DNA from: Sympetrum striolatum
Taxonomy: Eukaryota > Arthropoda > Insecta > Odonata > Libellulidae
DNA length: 64,000 bases
Assembly: GCA_947579665.1 (NCBI GenBank)
Contig: OX388344.1
Span: forward strand, 14,874,346 to 14,938,345
Direction: 5' to 3'
The notes under the pieces are model-generated. The model saw only the letters and a program-made list of their open reading frames with translations. It was not told where the DNA came from and searched no databases. Positions 45,871-60,100 of the stretch are shown here, in pieces (position 1 is the first letter of the stretch; every line of letters starts with the position of its first letter). The position numbers and the translations under genes are program-made.

Positions 45871-48800
45871 TAGAAGTTTTTTTCAATCATATCAAGTCCG
45901 AATGAAGAAAACTAAGGCAAAATAGAGGAAAAAAATATAAATTTTGGTGAAATTATCCGTTTTTTGTGCTTTTTTCAATCATATCTTTGCAAAATGATGA
46001 AAACTAAGGCAAAACAGGAAAAAAATTGAAATTTCTGTGAAATTATCCGTTTTAGAAGCTTTTTTCGATCATATCTTGGAAAAATCACAAAAACTAGGGC
46101 AAAACAGAGGAATAAAATACAAATTTAGGTGAAATTTTCCGTTTTTTGTGGTTTATTCGATCATATCTTGGCAAAATCACGAAAATTAAAGAAAAACAGA
46201 GGAAAAAAATTGAAATTTCTGTGAAATTATCCGTTTTTGAAGCTTTTTTCGATCATATCAAGTCAGAATGAAGAAAACTAAGGCAAAATAGAGAAAAAAT
46301 ATAAATTTCGGTGAAATTATCCGTTTTTTGTGCTTTTTTCGATCATATCTTGGCATAATTATGAAAACTAAGGCAAAACAGAGGAAGATAATTGAGATTT
46401 CTGTGAAATTATCCGTTTTAGAAGCTTTTTTCGATCAAATGTTGGAAAAATCACTAAAACTAAGGCAAAACAGAGGTATAAAATTAAAATTTCAATAAAA
46501 GTATCCGTTTTTTGTGCTTTTTTCGATCATATCTTGGCAAAATCACGAAAATTAAGGCAAAACAGAGGAAAAAATTGAAATTTCTGTGAAATTATCCGTT
46601 TAAGAAGCTCTTTTCCTTAAAATCAAGTCAGAATCAAGAAAACTAAGGCAAAAAAGAGGAAAAAATTTAAATTTTGGTGAAATTATCCGTTTTATGTGTT
46701 TTTTTCGATTATATCTTGGCATAATTATGAAAACTAAGGCAAAACAGAGGAAAACAATTGAAATTTCTGTGAAATTATCCGTTTTTTGTGCTTTTTTCGA
46801 TCATATCTTGGCAAAATGATGAAAACTAAGGAAAAACAGGAAAAAAATTGAAATTTCTGTGAAATTATCCGTTTTAGAAGCTTTTTTCGATCATATCTTG
46901 GAAAAATCACAAAAACTAGGGCAAAACAGAGGAATAAAATAAAAATTTAGCTGAAATTTTCCGTTTTTTGTGGTTTATTCGATCATATCTTGGCAAAATC
47001 ACGAAAAATAAGAAAAACAGAGGAAAAAAATTGAAATTTCTGTGAAATTATTTGTTTTTGAAGCTTTTTTCGATCATATCAAGTCAGAATGAAGAAAACT
47101 AAGGCAAAATAGAGGAAAAAAATTTAAATTTTGGTGAAATTATCCGTTTTTTGTGCTTTTTTCGATCATATCTTGGCATAATTATGAAAACTAAGGCAAA
47201 ACAGAGGAAAACAATTGAAATTTCTGTGAAATTATCCGTTTTAGAAGCTTTTTTCGATCATATGTTGGAAAAATCACTAAAACTAAGGCAAATCAGAGGA
47301 ATAAAATTAAAATTTCAATAAAATTATCCGTTTTTTGTGCTTTATTCGATCATATCTTGGCAAAATCAAGAAAATTAAAGCAAAACAGAGGAAAAAATTG
47401 AAATTTCTGTGAAATTATCCGTTTTAGAAGCTCTTTTCCTTAAAATCAAGTCAGAATCAAGAAAACTAAGGCAAAATAGAGGAAAAAAATTTAAATTTTG
47501 GTGAAATTATCCGTTTTTTGTGCTTTTTTCGATCATATCCTGGCAAAATGATGAAAACTAAGGCAAAACAGAGGAATAAAATTGAGATTTCGGTGAAATT
47601 ATCCGTTGTAGAAGCTTTTTTCGATCAAATCTTGGAAAAATCACTAAAACTAAGGAAAAACCGAAGAATAGAATTAAAATTTAGGTGAAATTATCAGATT
47701 TTTGTGGTTTTCTCGATCATATCTTGGCAAAATCACGAAAATTAAGGCAAAACAGAGGAAAAAAATTGAATTTTCTGTTAAATTATCAGTTTTAGAAGCT
47801 TTTTTCGATCATATCAAGTCAGAATCAAGAAAACTAAGGCAAAATAGAGGAAAAAAATATAAATTTTGGTGAAATTATCCTTTTTTTGTGCTTTTTTCGA
47901 TCATATCTTGGCAAAATGATGAAAACTATGGCAAAACAGGAACAAAATTGAAATTTCTGTGAAATTATCCGTTTTAGAAGCTTTTTTCGATCATATCTTG
48001 GAAATATCACTAAAACTAGGGCAAAACAGAGGAATAAAATCAAAATTTAGGTGAAATTTTCCGTTTTTTGTGGTTTATTCGATCATATCTTGGCAAAATG
48101 ATGAAAACTAAGGCAAAACAGAGGAAAAAAATTGAAATTTCTGTGAAATTATCCGTTTTAGAAGCTTTTTTCGATCATATATTGGAAAAATTACCAAAAC
48201 TAAGGAAAAACATTGGAATAAAATTTCGGTGAAATTATCCGTTTTTTGTGGTTTTTTCGATCATATCTTGGCAAAATCATGAAAATGAAGGCAAAACAGA
48301 GGAAAAAAATTGAAATTTCTGTGAAATTATCCGTTTTAAAAGCTCTTTTCCTTCATATCAAGTCACAATCAACAAAACTAAGGCAAAATAGAGGAAAAAA
48401 ATTGAAATTTAGGTGAAATTATCCGTTTTTCGTGCTTTGTTCGATCATATCTTGGCAAAGAAATTGAAATTTCTGTGAAATTATTCGTTTTAGAAGTTTT
48501 TTTTGATCATATCTTGGAAAAATCACTAAAACTTAGGCAAAACAGAGGAATAAAATTAAAATTTCGTTGAAATTATCCGTTTTTTGTGCTTTTTTCGATC
48601 AAATGTTGACAAAATCACGAAAATCCATGCAAAACAGAGGAAAAAAATTGAAATTTCTGTGAAATTATCCGTTTTAGAAGCTTTTTTCGATCAAATCAAG
48701 TCAGAATCAAGAAAACTAAGGCAAAATAGAGGAAAAAAATTTAAATTTTGGTGAAATTATCCGTTTTTTGGGCTTTTTTTGATCATATCTTGGAAAAATC

Positions 48801-49929
48801 ATGAAAATTAAGGCAAATCGGAGGAAAAAAATTGAAATTTCTGTGAAATTATCCGTTTTAGAAGCTTTTTTCGATCACATCTTGCAAAAATCACTAATAA
48901 TAAGGCAAAACAAAAGAATAAAATTAAAATTTTGGTGAAATTATCCGTTTTTTGTGGTTTTTTCGATCATATCTTGGAAAAATCACGAAAATTAAGGCAA
49001 ATCGGAGGAAAAAAATTGAAATTTCTGTGAAATTATCCGTTTTAGAAGCTTTTTTCGATTATATCTTGGAAAAATCACTAATACAAAGGCAAAGCAGAGG
49101 AATAAAATTGAAATTTCGGTGTAATTATCCGTTTTTTGTGCTTTTTTCGATCATATCTTGGCAAAATCACGAAAATTAAGGAAAAACAGATGAAAAAAAT
49201 TGAAATTTCTGTGAAATTATCCGTTTTAAAAGCTTTTTTCGATCATATCTTGGAAATATCACTAAAACTAAGGCAAAACATAGGAATAAAATTGAAATTT
49301 CTGTGAAATTATCCGTTTTAGAAGTTTTTTTTAATCATATCAGGTCAGAATCAAGAAAACTAAGGCAAAATAGAGGAAAAAAATTAAAATCTCGGTGAAA
49401 TTATTCGTTTTTTGTGCTTTGTTCTACCATATCTTGGCAAAAAAATTGAAATTTCTGTGAAATTATCCGTTTTAGAAGCTTTTTTCGATCATATCTTGGA
49501 AAAATCACTAAAACAAAGGCAAAGCAGTGGAATAAATTAACATTTCGGTGTAATTATCCGTTTTTTGTGCTTTTTTCGATCATCTCTTGGCAAAATTACG
49601 AAAATTAAGGCAAAACAGAGGAAAAAATTGAAATTTCAGTGAAATTATCCGTTTTAGAAGCTCTTTTCCTTCATATCAAGTCAGAATCAAGAAAACTAAG
49701 GCAAAATAGAGGAAAAAATTTAAATTTTGGTGAAATTATCCGTTTTTTGTGCTTTTTTCGATAATATCTTGGCAAAATGATGAAAACTAAGGCAAAATAG
49801 AGGAAAAAAATTGAAATTTCTGTGAAATTATCCGTTTTAGATGCTTTTTTCGATCATATCTTGGAAAAATCACTTAAACTAAGGCAAAACAGTTGAATGA
49901 AATTAAAATTTCTGTGAAATTATCCGTTT
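45871..49929. repeat. HOR unit B2, 4059 bp (82-bp loss)
   Basis: This is the counterpart of A2 but 82 bp shorter. The truncated monomer before TTTTAAAAGCTC is gone near 48335. It also carries AATTAAAGC near 47375 and AAGGAAAAACAGG near 46830, absent from A2, and keeps the TTTTTTGGGC change of A2. Confidence 0.88.
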
Positions 49930-52900
49930 TAGAAGTTTTTTTCAATCATATCAAGTCCGAATGAAGAAAACTAAGGCAAAATAGAGGAAAAAAATATAAA
50001 TTTTGGTGAAATTATCCGTTTTTTGTGCTTTTTTCAATCATATCTTTGCAAAATGATGAAAACTAAGGCAAAACAGGAAAAAAATTGAAATTTCTGTGAA
50101 ATTATCCGTTTTAGAAGCTTTTTTCGATCATATCTTGGAAAAATCACAAAAACTAGGGCAAAACAGAGGAATAAAATACAAATTTAGGTGAAATTTTCCG
50201 TTTTTTGTGGTTTATTCGATCATATCTTGGCAAAATCACGAAAATTAAAGAAAAACAGAGGAAAAAAATTGAAATTTCTGTGAAATTATCCGTTTTTGAA
50301 GCTTTTTTCGATCATATCAAGTCAGAATGAAGAAAACTAAGGCAAAATAGAGAAAAAATATAAATTTCGGTGAAATTATCCGTTTTTTGTGCTTTTTTCG
50401 ATCATATCTTGGCATAATTATGAAAACTAAGGCAAAACAGAGGAAGATAATTGAGATTTCTGTGAAATTATCCGTTTTAGAAGCTTTTTTCGATCAAATG
50501 TTGGAAAAATCACTAAAACTAAGGCAAAACAGAGGTATAAAATTAAAATTTCAATAAAAGTATCCGTTTTTTGTGCTTTTTTCGATCATATCTTGGCAAA
50601 ATCACGAAAATTAAGGCAAAACAGAGGAAAAAATTGAAATTTCTGTGAAATTATCCGTTTAAGAAGCTCTTTTCCTTAAAATCAAGTCAGAATCAAGAAA
50701 ACTAAGGCAAAAAAGAGGAAAAAATTTAAATTTTCGTGAAATTATCCGTTTTATGTGTTTTTTTCGATTATATCTTGGCATAATTATGAAAACTAAGGCA
50801 AAACAGAGGAAAACAATTGAAATTTCTGTGAAATTATCCGTTTTTTGTGCTTTTTTCGATCATATCTTGGCAAAATGATGAAAACTAAGGAAAAACAGGA
50901 AAAAAATTGAAATTTCTGTGAAATTATCCGTTTTAGAAGCTTTTTTCGATCATATCTTGGAAAAATCACAAAAACTAGGGCAAAACAGAGGAATAAAATA
51001 AAAATTTAGCTGAAATTTTCCGTTTTTTGTGGTTTATTCGATCATATCTTGGCAAAATCACGAAAAATAAGAAAAACAGAGGAAAAAAATTGAAATTTCT
51101 GTGAAATTATTTGTTTTTGAAGCTTTTTTCGATCATATCAAGTCAGAATGAAGAAAACTAAGGCAAAATAGAGGAAAAAAATTTAAATTTTGGTGAAATT
51201 ATCCGTTTTTTGTGCTTTTTTCGATCATATCTTGGCATAATTATGAAAACTAAGGCAAAACAGAGGAAAACAATTGAAATTTCTGTGAAATTATCCGTTT
51301 TAGAAGCTTTTTTCGATCATATGTTGGAAAAATCACTAAAACTAAGGCAAATCAGAGGAATAAAATTAAAATTTCAATAAAATTATCCGTTTTTTGTGCT
51401 TTATTCGATCATATCTTGGCAAAATCAAGAAAATTAAAGCAAAACAGAGGAAAAAATTGAAATTTCTGTGAAATTATCCGTTTTAGAAGCTCTTTTCCTT
51501 AAAATCAAGTCAGAATCAAGAAAACTAAGGCAAAATAGAGGAAAAAAATTTAAATTTTGGTGAAATTATCCGTTTTTTGTGCTTTTTTCGATCATATCCT
51601 GGCAAAATGATGAAAACTAAGGCAAAACAGAGGAATAAAATTGAGATTTCGGTGAAATTATCCGTTGTAGAAGCTTTTTTCGATCAAATCTTGGAAAAAT
51701 CACTAAAACTAAGGAAAAACCGAAGAATAGAATTAAAATTTAGGTGAAATTATCAGATTTTTGTGGTTTTCTCGATCATATCTTGGCAAAATCACGAAAA
51801 TTAAGGCAAAACAGAGGAAAAAAATTGAATTTTCTGTTAAATTATCAGTTTTAGAAGCTTTTTTCGATCATATCAAGTCAGAATCAAGAAAACTAAGGCA
51901 AAATAGAGGAAAAAAATATAAATTTTGGTGAAATTATCCTTTTTTTGTGCTTTTTTCGATCATATCTTGGCAAAATGATGAAAACTATGGCAAAACAGGA
52001 ACAAAATTGAAATTTCTGTGAAATTATCCGTTTTAGAAGCTTTTTTCGATCATATCTTGGAAATATCACTAAAACTAGGGCAAAACAGAGGAATAAAATC
52101 AAAATTTAGGTGAAATTTTCCGTTTTTTGTGGTTTATTCGATCATATCTTGGCAAAATGATGAAAACTAAGGCAAAACAGAGGAAAAAAATTGAAATTTC
52201 TGTGAAATTATCCGTTTTAGAAGCTTTTTTCGATCATATATTGGAAAAATTACCAAAACTAAGGAAAAACATTGGAATAAAATTTCGGTGAAATTATCCG
52301 TTTTTTGTGGTTTTTTCGATCATATCTTGGCAAAATCATGAAAATGAAGGCAAAACAGAGGAAAAAAATTGAAATTTCTGTGAAATTATCCGTTTTAAAA
52401 GCTCTTTTCCTTCATATCAAGTCACAATCAACAAAACTAAGGCAAAATAGAGGAAAAAAATTGAAATTTAGGTGAAATTATCCGTTTTTCGTGCTTTGTT
52501 CGATCATATCTTGGCAAAGAAATTGAAATTTCTGTGAAATTATTCGTTTTAGAAGTTTTTTTTGATCATATCTTGGAAAAATCACTAAAACTTAGGCAAA
52601 ACAGAGGAATAAAATTAAAATTTCGTTGAAATTATCCGTTTTTTGTGCTTTTTTCGATCAAATGTTGACAAAATCACGAAAATCCATGCAAAACAGAGGA
52701 AAAAAATTGAAATTTCTGTGAAATTATCCGTTTTAGAAGCTTTTTTCGATCAAATCAAGTCAGAATCAAGAAAACTAAGGCAAAATAGAGGAAAAAAATT
52801 TAAATTTTGGTGAAATTATCCGTTTTTTGGGCTTTTTTTGATCATATCTTGGAAAAATCATGAAAATTAAGGCAAATCGGAGGAAAAAAATTGAAATTTC

Positions 52901-53988
52901 TGTGAAATTATCCGTTTTAGAAGCTTTTTTCGATCACATCTTGCAAAAATCACTAATAATAAGGCAAAACAAAAGAATAAAATTAAAATTTTGGTGAAAT
53001 TATCCGTTTTTTGTGGTTTTTTCGATCATATCTTGGAAAAATCACGAAAATTAAGGCAAATCGGAGGAAAAAAATTGAAATTTCTGTGAAATTATCCGTT
53101 TTAGAAGCTTTTTTCGATTATATCTTGGAAAAATCACTAATACAAAGGCAAAGCAGAGGAATAAAATTGAAATTTCGGTGTAATTATCCGTTTTTTGTGC
53201 TTTTTTCGATCATATCTTGGCAAAATCACGAAAATTAAGGAAAAACAGATGAAAAAAATTGAAATTTCTGTGAAATTATCCGTTTTAAAAGCTTTTTTCG
53301 ATCATATCTTGGAAATATCACTAAAACTAAGGCAAAACATAGGAATAAAATTGAAATTTCTGTGAAATTATCCGTTTTAGAAGTTTTTTTTAATCATATC
53401 AGGTCAGAATCAAGAAAACTAAGGCAAAATAGAGGAAAAAAATTAAAATCTCGGTGAAATTATTCGTTTTTTGTGCTTTGTTCTACCATATCTTGGCAAA
53501 AAAATTGAAATTTCTGTGAAATTATCCGTTTTAGAAGCTTTTTTCGATCATATCTTGGAAAAATCACTAAAACAAAGGCAAAGCAGTGGAATAAATTAAC
53601 ATTTCGGTGTAATTATCCGTTTTTTGTGCTTTTTTCGATCATCTCTTGGCAAAATTACGAAAATTAAGGCAAAACAGAGGAAAAAATTGAAATTTCAGTG
53701 AAATTATCCGTTTTAGAAGCTCTTTTCCTTCATATCAAGTCAGAATCAAGAAAACTAAGGCAAAATAGAGGAAAAAATTTAAATTTTGGTGAAATTATCC
53801 GTTTTTTGTGCTTTTTTCGATAATATCTTGGCAAAATGATGAAAACTAAGGCAAAATAGAGGAAAAAAATTGAAATTTCTGTGAAATTATCCGTTTTAGA
53901 TGCTTTTTTCGATCATATCTTGGAAAAATCACTTAAACTAAGGCAAAACAGTTGAATGAAATTAAAATTTCTGTGAAATTATCCGTTT
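49930..53988. repeat. HOR unit B3, 4059 bp, extra unit relative to copy A
   Basis: This unit has the same length as B2, the same 82-bp loss (near 52390) and the same private variants AATTAAAGC (near 51435) and AAGGAAAAACAGG (near 50890). It is a tandem duplicate of B2 made after those changes. Copy A has no matching third full-length unit. Confidence 0.88.
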
Positions 53989-56900
53989 TAGAAGTTTTTT
54001 TCAATCATATCAAGTCCGAATGAAGAAAACTAAGGCAAAATAGAGGAAAAAAATATAAATTTTGGTGAAATTATCCGTTTTTTGTGCTTTTTTCAATCAT
54101 ATCTTTGCAAAATGATGAAAACTAAGGCAAAACAGGAAAAAAATTGAAATTTCTGTGAAATTATCCGTTTTAGAAGCTTTTTTCGATCATATCTTGGAAA
54201 AATCACAAAAACTAGGGCAAAACAGAGGAATAAAATACAAATTTAGGTGAAATTTTCCGTTTTTTGTGGTTTATTCGATCATATCTTGGCAAAATCACGA
54301 AAATTAAAGAAAAACAGAGGAAAAAAATTGAAATTTCTGTGAAATTATCCGTTTTTGAAGCTTTTTTCGATCATATCAAGTCAGAATGAAGAAAACTAAG
54401 GCAAAATAGAGAAAAAATATAAATTTCGGTGAAATTATCCGTTTTTTGTGCTTTTTTCGATCATATCTTGGCATAATTATGAAAACTAAGGCAAAACAGA
54501 GGAAGATAATTGAGATTTCTGTGAAATTATCCGTTTTAGAAGCTTTTTTCGATCAAATGTTGGAAAAATCACTAAAACTAAGGCAAAACAGAGGTATAAA
54601 ATTAAAATTTCAATAAAAGTATCCGTTTTTTGTGCTTTTTTCGATCATATCTTGGCAAAATCACGAAAATTAAGGCAAAACAGAGGAAAAAATTGAAATT
54701 TCTGTGAAATTATCCGTTTAAGAAGCTCTTTTCCTTAAAATCAAGTCAGAATCAAGAAAACTAAGGCAAAAAAGAGGAAAAAATTTAAATTTTGGTGAAA
54801 TTATCCGTTTTATGTGTTTTTTTCGATTATATCTTGGCATAATTATGAAAACTAAGGCAAAACAGAGGAAAACAATTGAAATTTCTGTGAAATTATCCGT
54901 TTTTTGTGCTTTTTTCGATCATATCTTGGCAAAATGATGAAAACTAAGGCAAAACAGGAAAAAAATTGAAATATCTGTGAAATTATCCGTTTTAGAAGCT
55001 TTTTTCGATCATATCTTGGAAAAATCACAAAAACTAGGGCAAAACAGAGGAATAAAATAAAAATTTAGCTGAAATTTTCCGTTTTTTGTGGTTTATTCGA
55101 TCATATCTTGGCAAAATCACGAAAAATAAGAAAAACAGAGGAAAAAAATTGAAATTTCTGTGAAATTATTTGTTTTTGAAGCTTTTTTCGATAATATATA
55201 AGGCAGAATGAATAAAACTAAGGCAAAATAGAGGAAAAAAATTTAAATTTTGGTGAAATTATCCGTTTTTTGTGCTTTTTTCGATCATATCTTGGCATAA
55301 TTATGAAAACTAAGGCAAAACAGAGGAAAACAATTGAAATTTCTGTGAAATTATCCGTTTTAGAAGCTTTTTTCGATCATATGTTGGAAAAATCACTAAA
55401 ACTAAGGCAAATCAGAGGAATAAAATTAAAATTTCAATAAAATTATCCGTTTTTTGTGCTTTATTCGATCATATCTTGGCAAAATCAAGAAAATTAAGGC
55501 AAAACAGAGGAAAAAATTGAAATTTCTGTGAAATTATCCGTTTTAGAAGCTCTTTTCCTTGAAATCAAGTCAGAATCAAGAAAACTAAGGCAAAATAGAG
55601 GAAAAAAATTTAAATTTAGGTGAAATTATCAGATTTTTGTGGTTTTCTCGATCATATCTTGGCCAAATCACGAAAATTAAGGCAAAACAGAGGAAAAAAA
55701 TTGAAATTTCTGTTAAATTATCAGTTTTAGAAGCTTTTTTCGATCATATCAAGTCAGAATCAAGAAAACTAAGGCAAAATAGAGGAAAAAAATATAAATT
55801 TTGGTGAAATTATCCTTTTTTTGGGCTTTTTTCGATCATATCTTGGCAAAATGATGAAAACTATGGCAAAACTGGAAAAAAATTGAAATTTCTGTGAAAT
55901 TATCCGTTTTAGAAGCTTTTTTCGATCATATCTTGGAAATATCACTAAAACTAGGGCAAAACAGAGGAATAAAATCAAAATTTAGGTGAAATTTTCCGTT
56001 TTTTGTGGTTTATTCGATCATATCTTGGCAAAATGATGAAAACTAAGGCAAAACAGAGGAAAAAAATTGAAATTTCTTTGAAATTATCCGTTTTAGAAGC
56101 TTTTTTCGATCACATGTTGCAAAAATCACTAATAATAAGGCAAAACAAAAGAATAAAATTAAAATTTTGGTGAAATTATCCGATTTTTGTGGTTTTTTCG
56201 ATCATATCTTGGAAAAATCACGAAAATTAAGGCAAATCGGAGGAAAAAAATTGAAATTTCTGTGAAATTATCCGTTTTAGAAGCTTTTTTCGATTATATC
56301 TTGGAAAAATCACTAAAACAAAGGCAAAGCAGAGGAATAAAATTGAAATTTCGGTGTAATTATCCGTTTTTTGTGCTTTTTTCGATCATATCTTGGCAAA
56401 ATCACGAAAATTAAGGAAAAACAGATGAAAAAAATTGAAATTTCTGTGAAATTATCCGTTTTAAAAGCTTTTTTCGATCATATCTTGGAAATATCACTAA
56501 AACTAAGGCAAAACATAGGAATAAAATTGAAATTTCTGTGAAATTATCCGTTTTAGAAGTTTTTTTTAATCATATCAGGTCAGAATCAAGAAAACTAAGG
56601 CAAAATAGAGGAAAAAAATTAAAATCTCGGTGAAATTATTCGTTTTTTGTGCTTTGTTCTACCATATCTTGGCAAAAAAATTGAAATTTCTGTGAAATTA
56701 TCCGTTTTAGAAGCTTTTTTCGATCATATCTTGGAAAAATCACTAAAACAAAGGCAAAGCAGTGGAATAAATTAACATTTCGGTGTAATTATCCGTTTTT
56801 TGTGCTTTTTTCGATCATCTCTTGGCAAAATTACGAAAATTAAGGCAAAACAGAGGAAAAAATTGAAATTTCAGTGAAATTATCCGTTTTAGAAGCTCTT

Positions 56901-57164
56901 TTCCTTCATATCAAGTCAGAATCAAGAAAACTAAGGCAAAATAGAGGAAAAAATTTAAATTTTGGTGAAATTATCCGTTTTTTGTGCTTTTTTCGATAAT
57001 ATCTTGGCAAAATGATGAAAACTAAGGCAAAATAGAGGAAAAAAATTGAAATTTCTGTGAAATTATCCGTTTTAGATGCTTTTTTCGATCATATCTTGGA
57101 AAAATCACTTAAACTAAGGCAAAACAGTTGAATGAAATTCAAATTTCTGTGAAATTATCCCTTT
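53989..57164. repeat. HOR unit B4, 3176 bp (counterpart of A3)
   Basis: Length and both internal deletions equal those of A3. A shared rare variant, GATAATATATAAGGCAG, is present near 19925 and 55190. A3 has GATCAAATGTTGGC near 19835 where B4 has the ordinary GATCATATCTTGGC. Confidence 0.88.
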
Positions 57165-60100
57165 TAGAAGTTTTTTTCAATCATATCAAGTCCGAATGAA
57201 GAAAACTAAGGCAAAATAGAGGAAAAAAATATAAATTTTGGTAAAATTATCCGTTTTTTGTGCTTTTTTCGATCATATCTTGGCAAAATGATGAAAACTA
57301 AGGCAAAACAGGAAAAAAATTGAAATTTCTGTGAAATTATCCGTTTTAGAAGTTTTTTTCAATCATATCAAGTCCGAATGAAGAAAACTAAGGCAAAATA
57401 GAGGAAAAAAATATAAATTTTGGTGAAATTATCCGTTTTTTGTGCTTTTTTCGATCATATCTTGGCAAAATGATGAAAACTAAGGCAAAACAGGAAAAAA
57501 ATTGAAATTTCTGTGAAATTATCCGTTTTAGAAGCTTTTTTCGATCATATCTTGGAAAAATCACAAAAACTAGGGCAAAACAGAGGAATAAAATAAAAAT
57601 TTAGCTGAAATTTTCCGTTTTTTGTGGTTTATTCGATCATATCTTGGCAAAATCACGAAAAATAAGAAAAACAGAGGAAAAAAATTGAAATTTCTGTGAA
57701 ATTATTTGTTTTTGAAGCTTTTTTCGATCATATCAAGTCAGAATGAAGAAAACTAAGGCAAAATAGAGGAAAAAAATTTAAATTTTGGTGAAATTATCCG
57801 TTTTTTGTGCTTTTTTCGATCATATCTTGGCATAATTATGAAAACTAAGGCAAAACAGAGGAAAACAATTGAAATTTCTGTGAAATTATCCGTTTTAGAA
57901 GCTTTTTTCGATCATATGTTGGAAAAATCACTAAAACTAAGGCAAATCAGAGGAATAAAATTAAAATTTCAATAAAATTATCCGTTTTTTGTGCTTTATT
58001 CGATCATATCTTGGCAAAATCAAGAAAATTAAGGCAAAACAGAGGAAAAAATTGAAATTTCTGTGAAATTATCCGTTTTAGAAGCTCTTTTCCTTAAAAT
58101 CAAGTCAGAATCAAGAAAACTAAGGCAAAATAGAGGAAAAAAATTTAAATTTTGGTGAAATTATCCGTTTTTTGTGCTTTTTTCGATCATATCCTGGCAA
58201 AATGATGAAAACTAAGGCAAAACAGAGGAATAAAATTGAGATTTCGGTGAAATTATCCGTTTTGAAGCTTTTTTCGATCAAATCTTGGAAAAATCACTAA
58301 AACTAAGGAAAAACCGAAGAATAAAATTAAAATTTAGGTGAAATTATCAGATTTTTGTGGTTTTCTCGATCATATCTTGGCAAAATCACGAAAATTAAGG
58401 CAAAACAGAGGAAAAAAATTGAAATTTCTGTTAAATTATCAGTTTTAGAAGCTTTTTTCGATCATATCAAGTCAGAATCAAGAAAACTAAGGCAAAATAG
58501 AGGAAAAAAATATAAATTTTGGTGAAATTATCCTTTTTTTGTGCTTTTTTCGATCATATCTTGGCAAAATGATGAAAACTATGGCAAAACTGGAAAAAAA
58601 TTGAAATTTCTGTGAAATTATCCGTTTTAGAAGCTTTTTTCGATCATATCTTGGAAATATCACTAAAACTAGGGCAAAACAGAGGAATAAAATCAAAATT
58701 TAGGTGAAATTTTCCGTTTTTTGTGGTTTATTCGATCATATCTTGGCAAAATGATGAAAACTAAGGCAAAACAGACGAAAAAAATTGAAATTTCTGTGAA
58801 ATTATCCGTTTTAGAAGCTTTTTTCGATCATATATTGGAAAAATTACCAAAACCAAGGAAAAACATTGGAATAAAATTTCGGTGAAATTATCCGTTTTTT
58901 GTGGTTTTTTCGATCATATCTTGGCAAAATCATGAAAATGAAGGCAAAACAGAGGAAAAAAATTGAAATTTCTGTGAAATTATCCGTTTTTTGAGTTTTT
59001 TTCGATCATATCTTGGCAAAATCACGAAAATTAAGGCAAAACAGATGAAAAAAATTGAAATTTCTGTGAAATTATCCGTTTTAAAAGCTCTTTTCCTTCA
59101 TATCAAGTCACAATCAACAAAACTAAGGCAAAATAGAGGAAAAAAATTGAAATTTAGGTGAAATTATCCGTTTTTCGTGCTTTGTTCGATCATATCTTGG
59201 CAAAGAAATTGAAATTTCTGTGAAATTATTCGTTTTAGAAGTTTTTTTGATCATATCTTGGAAAAATCACTAAAACTTAGGCAAAACAGAGGAATAAAAT
59301 TAAAATTTCGTTGAAATTATCCGTTTTTTGTGCTTTTTTCGATCAAATGTTGACAAAATCACGAAAATCCATGCAAAACAGAGGAAAAAAATTGAAATTT
59401 CTGTGAAATTATCCGTTTTAGAAGCTTTTTTCGATCAAATCAAGTCAGAATCAATAAAACTAAGGCAAAATAGAGGAAAAAAATTTAAATTTTGGTGAAA
59501 TTATCCATTTTTTGTGCTTTTTTTGATCACATCTCGGCAAAAAGAAGAAGAATAAGGCAAAACAGAGGAAAAAAATTGAAATTTCTGTGAAATTATCCGT
59601 TTTAGAAGCTATTTTCGATCACATCTTGCAAAAATCACTAATAATAAGGCAAAACAAAAGAATAAAATTAAAATTTTGGTGAAATTATCCGATTTTTGTG
59701 GTTTTTTCGATCATATCTTGGAAAAATCACGAAAATTAAGGCAAATCGGAGGAAAAAAATTGAAATTTCTGTAAAATTATCCGTTTTAGAAGCTTTTTTC
59801 GATTATATCTTGGAAAAATCACTAAAACAAAGGCAAAGCAGAGGAATAAAATTGAAATTTCGGTGTAATTATCCGTTTTTTGTGCTTTTTTCGATCATAT
59901 CTTGGCAAAATCACGAAAATTAAGGAAAAACAGATGAAAAAAATTGAAATTTCTGTGAAATTATCCGTTTTAAAAGCTTTCTTCGATCATATCTTGGAAA
60001 TATCACTAAAACTAACGCAAAACATAGGAATAAAATTAAAATTTCGGTGAAATAATCCGTTTCTTGTGGTTTTTTCGATCATATCTTGGCAAAATCACGA

